A stretch of 64,000 nucleotides of DNA from SABY01 sp964593705 (GCA_964593705.1 CAZQIV010000002.1:76766-140765), one strand, 5' to 3'. Counted from the first letter of the stretch, positions 25,788-35,295 are shown. The notes: a model not told the origin generated them from the letters alone. Translations and numbers: made by a program.

Positions 25788-26914
25788 TCTTAAGTTTTAT
25801 TTATTTAATTGTTTTTGTATGCTTGGGTATTTGCAATAACCTGTTTAGTCAATGTAATTGCGTTAATGCATATGTTTGGAAGTTTTCTGGTAAAACAACA
25901 AATGATTCAGTGGTAGCAAATCTGATGACCCGTTTTGTCGAAGATAAGTTAAGTATTAGCAGTAGGAATTGTAAATTATTAGAGCGGAGAATTTATGCAA
26001 AAATCATGCAACATGAAGAAAATGAAAAGAATATAATTTTTTACAATGATTTCAATTTAAAAACAATTGAAAAATTGAGAAATACAATAAAAGCGGATAT
26101 TGTAATTTTAGGTGAAACCGAATTGTATTATGATGTCCGTCTAGTAAATATTAAATTCGTTAATCTTGAAACCAAAGAAGTAAAAAGTAATACAATTACA
26201 TTCCCTAATTCGGAAAGCAATAATGCTGATTCTGTCCACAAATACATACAGATATTAATTGATAAAATTTGTGGTGAACAATTTACTATATACGACATTG
26301 CTGTTTCAAACCCAAACGAAAAAGGCGAAGGAATTCTTTTAGATTTAGACCCAATTCAGATTATTTGGAAAAGTAAAGGAGAGCCTATTGAAATTGAACT
26401 TTGCCTTGAAAATGCAAGAACTAATAAACGTACTAATCGAATAAAAGTTTTAAGTACTGAATCTCAATATACATTTGAAACTCAATTATTAGTAATTCCA
26501 TACAAAGAAATTCTTGAAACAAGATTCCCTGGTGAAACGAATAGAATAAGAGTAGTTATTTTTACGAAAGATAAGACCTTTATTTCCAAAGAATTTGATT
26601 TATACGTTGGAATTCTTTATTTGGTGTTAGGTGAAAAACCAAATATTATTAAAACAATACCTTTGGTTGATAACACTTCAATTCAAGCCTATTCATTCAA
26701 ACCTAAATTAATAATGTTTAGTGGTAAAAACGATGTTTTATTTCAAGAACAGAAAAATAAACCAAAACCAGAATCAAGCTTTAAAATAGATAAAAAAACA
26801 TTAAAAAAGGTAGATTGGAATAAAATTATTGTTTTCCCAAATTGCATAAGGATTGGAGTTGATGATAGAATGATTAGATTTATGTACGCAATGGATGCTT
26901 TTAAATATGATTAA
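25778..26914 (+). CDS. Unrecognised exported protein with a CsgG/FlgO-like N-terminal domain
   Basis: A 378-residue exported protein: signal peptide up to about FSQ, then CNCVNAYVWKFSGK. Residues 30-150 resemble the CsgG/FlgO/TolB-like fold: a helix LMTRFVEDKLSISSRNCKLLERRIYAKIM, then ADIVILGETELYYDVRLVNIKFVNLETKEV, the pattern used by proteins that read several subunits or lipid partners in the envelope. The C-terminal 200 residues are beta-rich and unfamiliar (IWKSKGEPIEIELCLENA). It overlaps the membrane-anchored gene upstream by 10 bp and should work with it at the cell envelope. The fold call is tentative. Confidence 0.6.
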   Translation: MRLILSFIYLIVFVCLGICNNLFSQCNCVNAYVWKFSGKTTNDSVVANLMTRFVEDKLSISSRNCKLLERRIYAKIMQHEENEKNIIFYNDFNLKTIEKLRNTIKADIVILGETELYYDVRLVNIKFVNLETKEVKSNTITFPNSESNNADSVHKYIQILIDKICGEQFTIYDIAVSNPNEKGEGILLDLDPIQIIWKSKGEPIEIELCLENARTNKRTNRIKVLSTESQYTFETQLLVIPYKEILETRFPGETNRIRVVIFTKDKTFISKEFDLYVGILYLVLGEKPNIIKTIPLVDNTSIQAYSFKPKLIMFSGKNDVLFQEQKNKPKPESSFKIDKKTLKKVDWNKIIVFPNCIRIGVDDRMIRFMYAMDAFKYD

Positions 26915-27093
26915 AACACTACATTGTCCCTTGGATGGTAATGCTGAGAAACGAAAAGTATAACAAACTTGTTGTAAGAAAATATTGAAAATTGAAACCC
27001 ACCGCATAAATATAATATCTAGTTTTGCCTACACACGAAGCCAAGTCGGAAAAACCAAAAGAACAATCATTTACCAAAACTCAATAGAATCTT

Positions 27094-27438
27094 ATGAAAC
27101 CAGATATTATGGAGAAAATACTCAAAGTACTTTTAACTTATTATTTAGGCCTTGACGATACATCACTTGAAAAACATTTGAAAGAAGCGAATTTTGCAAC
27201 GAAAGAGCGGATAGCAACAATAAATGACTTACAAGTAATAATTTTCTCAAACGATCATAATCCACCACATTTTCACATAAAATCAAAAGATTTAAAAATA
27301 AACGCAAGGTTTGCAATTGAATCTTTCAGACTATTAAGTGGGGAGATAAGTTCCAAGAATCTTAAAAAAATTGAGACTTTCTATTTAAGTCCAAAAGGGA
27401 AGCTTGTTTTAACAGCAATATGGAACAAAAGAAAGTAG
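27094..27438 (+). CDS. DUF4160 domain protein
   Basis: A 114-residue protein whose second half carries the DUF4160 signature FSNDHNPPHFHIK and a closing LSPKGKLVLTAIWNKRK. The first 50 residues (LLTYYLGLDDTSLEKHLKEANF) are an extra helical part not found in the shortest members. DUF4160 genes are often followed by DUF2442 genes and behave like toxin-antitoxin-type small pairs, but the role is unproven. A 17-codon frame starting at 27420 overlaps its end (MEQKKVEEISIEEKNNK) and may be the stub of such a partner cut off by the hsd locus. Confidence 0.7.
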   Translation: MKPDIMEKILKVLLTYYLGLDDTSLEKHLKEANFATKERIATINDLQVIIFSNDHNPPHFHIKSKDLKINARFAIESFRLLSGEISSKNLKKIETFYLSPKGKLVLTAIWNKRK

Positions 27439-27506
27439 AGGAAATTAGCATTGAGGAAAAGAATAATAAATAATTTGCACAAATTATTAAAATAGGAATT
27501 TAAAAT

Positions 27507-29078
27507 ATGTCAGAAGACCAAAAGAAAATATTGGAAGCGTAACTTTGGGGAATTGCTAACCTGCTTCGCGGGAAAATTAGTGCCGATGATTACCGCGACT
27601 ACATCCTCGGGTTTATCTTTTATAAATACCTGAGCGAAAAACAATATTTGTATGCCAACGGTTTGCTCGAAGGCGAAGTAGTTACCGACTACAAAAAAGT
27701 AACCGACCCGGAAACCCTGGAAGCTTTAAAGGAAGAATCGCTTTTGAAATTAGGCTACTTTTTGCAACCCAAAGAATTGTTTTCGGAACTGGCAAAAAAA
27801 GGAAATGCCGACACCGAAAGCGAGAGCAACTACATAATCGAAGATTTGCAAGCCGTGATGAACCACATTGAGCAAAGCACCATGGGTACAGAATCGGAAG
27901 AGGATTTTAACGCTTTGTTTGAAGACCTGAATTTAACTTCTACCAAAATTGGCCGAACCGTTGGGGCGAGAAACGAAGTGATTGTAAAAATCTTAAATCA
28001 TCTCGATAAAATTGATTTCCAGCTCGAAGACATTGAATCCGATGTTTTGGGTGATGCTTATGAATATTTGATTGGGAAATTTGCCGCCGGGGCGGGAAAA
28101 TCAGCCGGGGAATTTTATACGCCACAGCAGGTTTCCAAAATACTGGCCAAGATAGTTACCACGGGTAAAACCAAACTAAAATCGGTTTACGACCCCACCT
28201 GCGGTTCGGGTTCGTTGCTGTTGCGCGTGGCGCGGGAAGTTGAAGTTGTAAGCGAATTCTATGGGCAGGAACTCAACCGTACCACCTACAATTTGGCGCG
28301 TATGAATATGATTTTGCACGATGTACACTACCGCAAATTTGACATACGGCAGGACGACACCCTGGAAAACCCGCAACACCTCCAATACCGCTTTGAAGCC
28401 GTGGTGGCCAATCCGCCGTTTTCGGCACATTGGAAAGGCGACAAAAACCCTTTGAATAACACAGACAAACGATTTAGCCAATACGGACGAATTGCCCCCA
28501 ATACCAAGGCCGACTATGCCTTTGTGCAACACATGATACACCAACTGGCCGACAACGGAACCATGGCCACGGTGTTGCCGCACGGCGTTTTGTTTCGTGG
28601 GGCAGCCGAAGGGGTTATCCGTAAGTACCTGATTAGCGAACTCAATTATTTGGATGCCGTAATTGGTTTGCCCGCCAATATTTTTTACGGCAGAAGTATT
28701 CCACCCTGCATTTTGGTGTTTAAAAAATGCCGCGAAGCCAACGACAACATCGTTTTTATTGATGCAAGCACCGAAGACCATTACATAAAAGCTGGCAACC
28801 AAAATGAGCTGCGCGACCAGGATGTGGCTGAAATTATAAACACTTACCGGGCACGCGAAAGCAAAGACAAATATTCGTACGTGGCCACGCTGGAGGAAAT
28901 TGCCGAAAACGACTACAACCTAAACATACCGCGTTATGTTGATACCTTTGAAGGGGAAGAAGAAATTGATTTAGCTGAAGTTTCTACCAATCTTAAACAA
29001 ATAGACAAAGACCTGGAAACGGTAAATAGCGAAATAAAAGTATTTTGCCATGAATTAGGAATTACCACACCTTTTTAA
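27507..29078 (+). pseudogene. hsdM: Type I restriction methyltransferase HsdM with a nonsense codon
   Basis: The frame opens at ATG 27507 (MSEDQKKILEA) and meets TAA at codon 12 (27540-27542), then continues in the same frame with LWGIANLLRGKISADDYRDY, exactly what HsdM proteins have after MSEEQKKxLE-(Q). A CAA-to-TAA change explains it. The rest is intact to 29078: SAM motif DPTCGSGSLLLR from D229 and catalytic NPPF at 302-305 in full-length numbering. The first methionine after the stop is codon 48 (27648), which would lose most of the N-terminal helical domain. Unless the stop is read through, methylation should be lost. The gene starts a locus hsdM-kilA-N-hsdS-hsdR in which hsdM and hsdR are both damaged. 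Confidence 0.88.
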
Positions 29079-29090
29079 AACTGAAAAGTA

Positions 29091-29544
29091 ATGGAGAAGA
29101 AAAATACAAAAATAGAAGTCAAAGGTGTTGAAGTTGCATTTACAAAAACTCATCAAGAAGATTTTGTAAGCATTACTGATATTGCAAAATATAAAAATCC
29201 TAATGCACCTGCCGACATTATTAAGAATTGGTTAAGAAGTAAAAACACCATTGAACTATTGGGGCTTTGGGAAAAACTTCATAATCCTGTTTTTAAACTG
29301 GTCGAATTCGACCAGTTTAAAAATGAAGCCGGATTCAACCACTTTGTTTTATCTCCTCAAAAATGGATTGCATCTACCAATGCTATTGGATTGTATGGTA
29401 AATCTCGAAAACCTGAATGCTGTATTTATTAATGAAGGTTTTTCTCAATCAGACCGATTAGTATAATTGAACCAGATTGCTATTAGCCAAATGAAAATTT
29501 TGCTCGATAATAGTTCTATAAAAAAGCTGGGAAATGATGGAAAA
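29091..29544 (+). pseudogene. KilA-N domain protein, broken
   Basis: The first 113 codons give a KilA-N N-terminus (FVSITDIAKYKN, ADIIKNWLRSKNTIELLGLWEKLHNPVFK, FVLSPQKWIASTNAIG). At about 29393 the frame is lost and a family-type C-terminus resumes in another frame: LENLNAVFINEGFSQSDRLV, a TAA at 29463-29465, then LNQIAISQMKILLDNSSIKK. The normal central part (the segment with the second half of the KilA-N fold) is missing, so there was an internal deletion with frame change plus a later nonsense codon. KilA-N genes are frequently embedded in hsd loci; their role there is unclear. Its end overlaps the hsdS start. Confidence 0.8.
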
Positions 29545-30784
29545 TAAAAACATTCACACTGAGCGGAGTCGAAACATACCCCAATTACGCTTTCCTGGGT
29601 TTGAGGGGGAGTGGGTTTTTATAATACTTGGAGATTTAAAAGTATCAATGTGTAAAAGGATTTTAAAAGAACAAACGTCATTTGAAGGGGAAATCCCATT
29701 TTATAAAATAGGCACGTTTGGAAAACAAGCAGATTCATTTATCAGTAAAAATCTTTATGAAGATTATAAAAATAAATATTCATTTCCCAAAAAAGGAGAC
29801 ATTTTAATTTCTGCTGCTGGCACAATTGGAAGAACGGTTATATATGATGGATGTCCAGCATACTTTCAAGATTCAAATATAGTCTGGATAAGCAATAATG
29901 AAAATTTAGTTTCTAATCATTTTCTATCATTTTGCTATAAAAATATAAAGTGGAATACGGAAAATACAACAATAGCTCGACTATACAACAATAATCTTAA
30001 AAGTATTAAAATAGTCGTGCCTGAAACGAATTCAGAACAAACCCGCATAGCCGCTTTCCTCACCGCGGTTGACAAGCGCGTTAATCTGCTTCAAAAAAAG
30101 AAAGCCGAATTGGAGCTATACAAAAAAGGGGTAATGCAAAAATTGTTTTCTTCTCCCCTTTTAGGGGGAGATGCCGCAGGCAGAGGGGGTATCCGGTTTA
30201 AAAATGATGATGGAAATAATTTTCCTGATTGGGAAGATAAGAAGTTGGGGGAGGTTTGTGAAATTATTGGAGGCGGAACTCCATCAACCACAATACAGGA
30301 ATATTGGAATGGAGAATTTAATTGGTTTACACCAACCGAAATTAAAAACAAGTACATTCAAGGAAGTCAACGAAAAATCTCAGTTCTTGGTTTAAAAAAA
30401 TCTTCAGCCAAATTATTGCCAAAAAACACTTTGCTTTTCACAAGTCGGGCAACAATAGGAGATGTTGGTATTGCTCAAATAGAATGTACAACAAATCAGG
30501 GTTTTCAATCATTTCTACCAAATGAAAGTTATGAAACAGAATATCTTTATTATTGGCTAATTTTAAACAAAAAGAAATTCCTAAGAAAATCATCTGGCTC
30601 AACTTTTATTGAAATATCCAAAGGTGAGATTTCAAAAATACAGATTATTATTCCCTGTCTTAAAGAGCAACAAAAAATTGCCTCTTTCCTATCCTCCATA
30701 GATCAATCCATCAAAAAAATTGGCAATCAAATTGATGCCTCGCGGGAATGGAAAAAAGGATTGTTGCAGAAAATGTTTTGTTAG
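29537..30784 (+). CDS. hsdS: Type I restriction specificity subunit HsdS
   Basis: A 415-residue specificity subunit with two target-recognition domains, each ended by a conserved helix: TRD1 about 20-170, then TRIAAFLTAVDKRVNLLQKK; TRD2 about 225-370 beginning WEDKKLGEVCEIIGGGTPST, then QQKIASFLSSIDQSIKKIGN. Two stretches look like translated repeats rather than native protein: HTERSRN near residue 7 (from the common CACTGAGCGGAGTCGAA repeat) and SPLLGGDAAGRGG near 206-218 (from a CTCCCC...GGGGGAG palindrome). They fall before TRD1 and in the linker, where they may be tolerated. It is the only hsd gene here with an undamaged frame. Start at ATG 29537 or the ATG one codon earlier. Confidence 0.9.
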   Translation: MENKNIHTERSRNIPQLRFPGFEGEWVFIILGDLKVSMCKRILKEQTSFEGEIPFYKIGTFGKQADSFISKNLYEDYKNKYSFPKKGDILISAAGTIGRTVIYDGCPAYFQDSNIVWISNNENLVSNHFLSFCYKNIKWNTENTTIARLYNNNLKSIKIVVPETNSEQTRIAAFLTAVDKRVNLLQKKKAELELYKKGVMQKLFSSPLLGGDAAGRGGIRFKNDDGNNFPDWEDKKLGEVCEIIGGGTPSTTIQEYWNGEFNWFTPTEIKNKYIQGSQRKISVLGLKKSSAKLLPKNTLLFTSRATIGDVGIAQIECTTNQGFQSFLPNESYETEYLYYWLILNKKKFLRKSSGSTFIEISKGEISKIQIIIPCLKEQQKIASFLSSIDQSIKKIGNQIDASREWKKGLLQKMFC

Positions 30785-30796
30785 GGACGCACAGCC

Positions 30797-30824
30797 GTAG
30801 AGACGCACGGCCGTGCGTCTCTAC
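30797..30824. repeat. REP-type perfect 28-bp palindrome
   Basis: 14-base arms (GTAGAGACGCACGG and its complement) meet without a loop; a partial extra arm (GGGACGCACAGCCGTAGAG) precedes it. It lies between hsdS and the first codons of a REP-associated transposase, which is the expected arrangement for REP elements moved by such enzymes. Confidence 0.75.
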
Positions 30825-30847
30825 CGCACGTGAAAAATTTAATAATA

Positions 30848-30883
30848 ATGGGAAAAAAATTTAAAAATAAATATCGTATTACA
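30848..30883 (+). CDS. First 12 codons of a probable REP-associated (IS200-like) transposase
   Basis: ATG at 30848 gives MGKKFKNKYRIT before the assembly gap. This is the characteristic opening of Bacteroidetes REP-associated tyrosine transposases (RAYT, Y1 family), and a REP palindrome lies 24 bp upstream. The rest of the gene must be in the gap. Twelve residues are little evidence, but the match and context agree. Confidence 0.5.
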
Positions 30884-30983
30884 NNNNNNNNNNNNNNNNN
30901 NNNNNNNNNNNNNNNNNNNNNNNNNNNNNNNNNNNNNNNNNNNNNNNNNNNNNNNNNNNNNNNNNNNNNNNNNNNNNNNNNNN
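30884..30983. other. Assembly gap (100 N)
   Basis: Exactly 100 N, the conventional placeholder for a scaffold join of unknown length. The transposase beginning at 30848 and the true start of hsdR are hidden here. Confidence 0.98.
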
Positions 30984-33472
30984 ACAAAAATGCAGTCATT
31001 AAAAAATGAAAATGATTTATTGGCTAACCTGAAATTGCAATTATCAATACACAACAAAACTGAACTTTCCGAAAACGATTTTAGGCAAATCCTCAACTTC
31101 ATCAACAAAGGCAATGTTTTTGAACGTGCCAAAATTCTGTGCGACCGCGTACCCTACACCAACAATAAAGGCGGGCATAAAACCATCGAGCTAATCAATC
31201 AAATACATTGTTATTCACGAATCGGATAAAATTTTAATGGTGCTTCGTCCTTACCAGTTTTATGCTGTAGAAGCTATTGTTGAAAGGGTGCAGACTTCCA
31301 AAAAATATGGATATATATGGCACACCACAGGTTCGGGCAAAACCTTAACTTCTTTTAAAACAGCCCAGATTCTTGCCCACTATCCAAAGGTGCATAAAGT
31401 GGTTTTTGTAGTGGATCGCAAAGACCTCGATTATCAAACCACCAAAGAATTTAATAGTTTTAGCAAAGGCAGCATTGATAGAACAAACAATACCAACACG
31501 CTTGTTAAGCAAATGGTGGGCGATAATAAATTGATTGTTACCACCATTCAGAAATTGAATACTGCCATAAGCAAAAAAAGGTATTTGGAACGCATGGCAA
31601 CCCAAAAAGACAAGCGTATTGTTTTCATTTTTGACGAGTGCCACCGTTCGCAATTTGGAAAAACACATAACGATATCAATGATTTTTTTGAAAACTGCCA
31701 AATGTTTGGCTTTACAGGCACACCTATTTTTGAAAAGAATGCCGGAAAAAATGAGTTTGGGAAACGGACAACAAAAATGTTGTTTGATAAAAAATTACAT
31801 CAATACGTAATTACCGATGCCATCAGGGATGAAAATGTATTGAAATTCTCGGTCGAATACATCAGTACTTTCAAAAAGAAAGACCATATTTTAGATATTG
31901 ATGTAGAGGCCATCGATGAAGCCGAAGTAATGAATGCCCCGGAGCGTTTAAATAATATTGTAGAATACATCATTACCAATCACAGCCGCAAAACGCACAG
32001 CCGGGAGTTTACAAGTATTTTTGCCGTTTCGGGTGTTGATATTTTGATTGAATATTACAAACTGTTTCACCAAAAGAAAGTGGAGGGCTTGCACAATCTT
32101 CGCCTGGCAACAATTTTTTCGTACAATGCAAACGAAGCCGATAAGGATGCTTTAGTACCTTTTCTCTAATATTCTGCCATTTTTTGGCAGAATATTAGAG
32201 AAAAGGTACTCAAGCAAAATTTAAAATGCATTGTCGATAATATGAAAGGTAGGTGAATAATAAAGCTCTAAATTGCAAAATATGCATTTATAAATTTTGC
32301 CGACTAACTTGGACAAACCAAAACAGGAATACACCATAAGTTTTACATGATCACCTTGTTTGGTTTTGGCTTGTCCAAGTTAGGCATTACAACGGCCGAT
32401 TTTGATGAGGTTGATTTAAATGTAGTTGCTGAACCGGGGGGTCAATATAACCACCAACATTCAAGGGATCAACTGGAAGAATTTATTGGACATTACAACA
32501 AACAGTTCAGCACAAACTATACAACTAAGGATAGCCAGAGTTTTTACAATTATTACAACGATGTTGCAAAGCGGGTAAAACACAAGCAGATCGATGTTCT
32601 GTTGGTTGTAAATATGTTTTTAACAGGTTTCGACAGCAAAACATTAAACACGCTTTATGTTGATAAGAATTTAAAATATCACGGTTTAATTCAGGCATAT
32701 TCGAGAACAAATAGAATTTTAAACGAATTAAAATCGCAGGGAAATATTGTTTGCTTCCGAAACCTAAAAGAATCAACAGACGAGGCTATTTCGTTATTTT
32801 CAAACATCAATGCCAAAGACGAAATAATAATGCAACCTTATGAAGCTTATGTTGCAAAATTCAATCAGGCATTTATCGCGCTGCTTCAAATTACTCCAAC
32901 TGTAAACAGCGTAAACGATTTGCAGGACGAAGAAAAAGAGCTTGAATTTATAAAAGCATTTAGGGAGTTGATGCGTCTGAAAAATGTGTTGGCCACTTTT
33001 ACAGGATTTACCTTTGAAGACTTGTCGATGCCTGAGCAAAACTTTGAAGACTACAAAAGCAAATATCTCGACCTGTATGATAAAGCAAAATCAGCGCAAA
33101 GCGATTTTAGAAATAATGGCTGGCGATGCCCAAATGCGCAGCAAGCGGGAACTGATCGAAAAGTTCATCCGGGAAAACTTACCCCATGTTGAAGATTCTG
33201 ATAATATAGCAGATGAATTTAAAAACTATTGGAGCAAAGAAAGAATTGTAGCTTTAGAAAAATTGAGCCGGGAAGAAAATTTAGATGCAGGTAAATTACA
33301 GAAAGTTATAGGGAACTATTTGTTTACCGAAAAGAAACCGCTACGGGATGAAATTATCGGAATGTTGAACACAAGACCAGGTTTGAAAGATAAAAAAACA
33401 ATTGCAGTGCGCGTAACTGAAAAGATTTTAGGATTTGTAGAAACATTTATAAACGGAATAACAACACCATGA
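30984..33472 (+). pseudogene. hsdR: Type I restriction endonuclease HsdR, multiply broken
   Basis: Fragments of HsdR follow in order. 30990-31210: N-terminal segment (LLANLKLQLSIHNKTELSEN, NKGNVFERAKILCDRVP). At about 31211 the frame changes and sequence jumps to HESDKILMVLRPYQFYAVEA, dropping the section that normally contains the PD-(D/E)XK nuclease. The helicase follows: WHTTGSGKTLTS (Walker A), FIFDECHRSQFGK (DECH box), MFGFTGTPIF. After YNANEADKDAL a 228-bp palindromic element is inserted (32155-32382) and the frame resumes at GITTADFDEVDLN, with MFLTGFDSKTLNTLYVDKNL and HGLIQAYSRTNRI. Near 33095 a second deletion and frame change leads to LEIMAGDAQMRSKRELIEKF and the end RILGFVETFINGI-like tail. 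No active enzyme can be made. Confidence 0.9.
32155..32382. mobile_element. 228-bp two-hairpin element, copy 1 (inside hsdR)
   Basis: Inserted after CTTTA in hsdR and matching 41891-42118 over 228 bp with two mismatches seen. The left end forms a perfect 25-bp hairpin (32154-32178 with 32186-32210, loop ATTTTTT). The right end forms a 21-bp hairpin (32304-32324 with 32363-32383, one mismatch) around a 38-base loop. There is no coding frame. Palindromic ends, absence of target duplication and insertion after TTA fit a non-autonomous element moved by an IS200/IS605-type (Y1) transposase. Confidence 0.85.
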
Positions 33473-33494
33473 TAGCCGGCGCAAGGGCAGGAAC

Positions 33495-33517
33495 ATTTGC
33501 AATTCGTATGAGCCAAC
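33495..33517. repeat. Cassette-border repeat, diverged third copy (inverted)
   Basis: ATTTGCAATTCG then TATGAGCCAAC matches the reverse complement of 1671-1693 at 20 of 23 bases, 23 bp after the hsdR stop. Relative to transcription it sits 3' of its restriction locus in the same orientation as the copy at 1671-1693 sits 3' of the nuclease-methyltransferase operon. Confidence 0.65.
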
Positions 33518-33875
33518 ACACAAGTATTGGCACAGCACTATGGTTTTACGGAGGAGGAGTTGGATTTTATTATTAGGGCTTGCTGAAAAACACAAAACCA
33601 TATCGTTAACTTTAATATTTCGGTGCGCCCGCCTAAATGCGTCACGCGGGCAGGCTGCACCTCCCGTATCAATTCTAATTGATGTTTCTACAAACCCGCT
33701 TCGCCGCGAGGCGAGGATTATCGCCCCGCCAGCTGGCGGGGCTTATCTTTCAGGTGCAGAGCACCGGTAATCTTTGTAGAATTTTATCCGGCAATGGGGA
33801 AAAAGGTGCAGCGCACCGTAATATTAAATGCAAGGGTTTTTGAATAATCGTACAAAAAACCTTGCATCAAAGCAC

Positions 33876-33942
33876 AACATTATTTATGCAATGAGATAAA
33901 TACCAAATTGTTACAAATTTTTCAGCAGACCCTAATTAGATA
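33876..33942. repeat. Dispersed 66-bp repeat, copy B
   Basis: See 10593-10658 for the partner; the order of the shared blocks is the same, with scattered single-base changes. Confidence 0.6.
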
Positions 33943-34343
33943 GAATTTAAGATAGAATTCATTCTTTAGTTGCTGATATGCTTCTATTTACAATTTTACA
34001 TTAAGATAAAACCGCATTCCTTTGTTCTCAGAAATGCCCGGCAGAAATCATATTAAAAAGATAGCCACAAAAACACGAACGACACGAAATAACACAAAAA
34101 CTACTTTAGTGAACTTTCGTGATTTAGTGATTTAGCGGCATTAGAAACCAGGAAAAATGACATACAGGCAAGATATGACTAAGCAAAGCAGCAAAGAAAA
34201 TGTGGAACCTGCATTGTGTGTAGCAATCATTCGCAAATGTTTTCTTTTCTAATATAACTGCTACACCTTTTTTTAATCATTTTGTTTTGCAGCCGCAAAG
34301 TTTGAAGTAGCACCATAAATTGCTACACTGGGATACCTGCACA

Positions 34344-34457
34344 TTGGACGAAAAAATAGATTCCATACTTTATGAAAGAACGGCACTGAGCCGTAAACCT
34401 GAAGAACTAATTAAAGCAGAACTTGAACAGATAAAATCTACAAATACTGCCGTGTGA
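34344..34457 (+). pseudogene. Fragment resembling a DUF1016 (YhcG-type) nuclease
   Basis: An open frame reads LDEKIDSILYERTALSRKPE and then ELIKAELEQIKSTNTAV before a stop. The ERTALSRKPEELI-x-x-EL pattern is typical of the middle of DUF1016/YhcG PD-(D/E)XK nuclease proteins. There is no start codon and nothing of the catalytic domain follows, so it is a short remnant. Call rests on one motif. Confidence 0.45.
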
Positions 34458-34569
34458 TACACTAACATCTAAAATCGCTAATCGTCTCCGTAGGAGTCCT
34501 TCGGACAATCTTAAATCAAAAACATCATTGGCTTTATAGACAGACATTATTTCTCCCAAAAAAGCTTTC

Positions 34570-35295
34570 CTACAACTTCCCTCCCCGAGCTTTTTTCAAT
34601 CCTTCCAAAAAGGGTTTGTTCAGGAAGCTTTTTTCGTTGAGTTTGCACAGGTTGTCGTACATAAGTTGGTTTACCGTGAAAGCCATAATTTCGGGGGGCA
34701 GGTATTTGCGCATGGCCAGGTCGGTGGAGCCAATTACTGCCTGCGGATGCTGTGAATAAGCAACATGGGGCAAAATTTCGGAGCAGCCCGAACCAAAACG
34801 CACTTTTACAGGATCGGGGTCAGCGGGTGAGGCAAAGTAATTTGCTGCCGTAGTAAAAATGCTGAGCTGGTCGACGTTTACAAAAAAAGTGAATGATTTG
34901 GCGTACTCCATAAACTTTTCATTAACAGGCCCTACAAAAATAGTATCATGCCGGGGCTTATATCTTTTTGCCTGGTCAAACCATTCGCCCATGAGCTGGT
35001 GGTTGGCTTTCAGTCCTTCATCATCGGCCAAAAATTCGATATAGTTTTGGCGGCTGCGGCCTTGTTCGCCAAAGAGCCAGGTTCCACAGCCTCCACAGCC
35101 AAAATGTTCGGCTGTCATCCGCAGCGTTTTGCCCTTCATCCAGTTTTTGTAGTGGGCAAAAAGACATACGTGCCCTTCCTTTTTAAGCTCCACAATATTA
35201 TCAAAAGGCGTTTCGGAGGGCGCATCATAAACCACAACAATTTCTTTATCGAAATTTGTTTGTTGGAGGAGGTAGGCTGGCGTGGTGTTTTTCAT
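34570..35295 (-). CDS. DUF169 domain protein
   Basis: A 241-residue protein (start at MKNTTPAYLLQQ; an upstream ATG would add nine residues) of the DUF169 family: FGCGGCGTWLFGEQGRS with a cysteine cluster near residues 70-75, a central IFTTAANYFASPADPDPVKVRFGSGCSEILPHV, and QAVIGSTDLAMRKYLPPEIMAFTVN. DUF169 proteins are widespread in anaerobes and are of unknown function; the conserved cysteines suggest metal or cofactor binding. It stands alone, reading away from the toxin-antitoxin pair at 35730-36613. Confidence 0.85.
   Translation of the reverse strand: MKNTTPAYLLQQTNFDKEIVVVYDAPSETPFDNIVELKKEGHVCLFAHYKNWMKGKTLRMTAEHFGCGGCGTWLFGEQGRSRQNYIEFLADDEGLKANHQLMGEWFDQAKRYKPRHDTIFVGPVNEKFMEYAKSFTFFVNVDQLSIFTTAANYFASPADPDPVKVRFGSGCSEILPHVAYSQHPQAVIGSTDLAMRKYLPPEIMAFTVNQLMYDNLCKLNEKSFLNKPFLEGLKKARGGKL

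Larger units (their letters stand above)
33473..34343. other. Gene-free stretch packed with degenerate repeats
   Basis: No supportable gene. It holds the third cassette-border repeat (33495-33517), a cluster of GC-rich palindromes at about 33625-33790 (CCCGCCAGCTGGCGGGGC and GGTGCAGAGCACC units), copy B of the 66-bp repeat (33876-33942) and the familiar AAAACACGAACGACACGAAA type simple repeat near 34070. Confidence 0.6.

Noticed and set aside
27648..29078. Taking the ATG at 27648 as the true hsdM start
   Set aside because: The preceding 47 codons, apart from one TAA, are clearly HsdM N-terminal sequence, so the gene begins at 27507 and is interrupted.
30781..31132. Open frames running through the N block
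   Set aside because: They are artefacts of unknown bases being read as codons.
32347..32382. MITLFGFGLSKL as the natural start of the second hsdR part
   Set aside because: These codons come from the inserted 228-bp element (the same bases follow the T9SS gene), not from hsdR.
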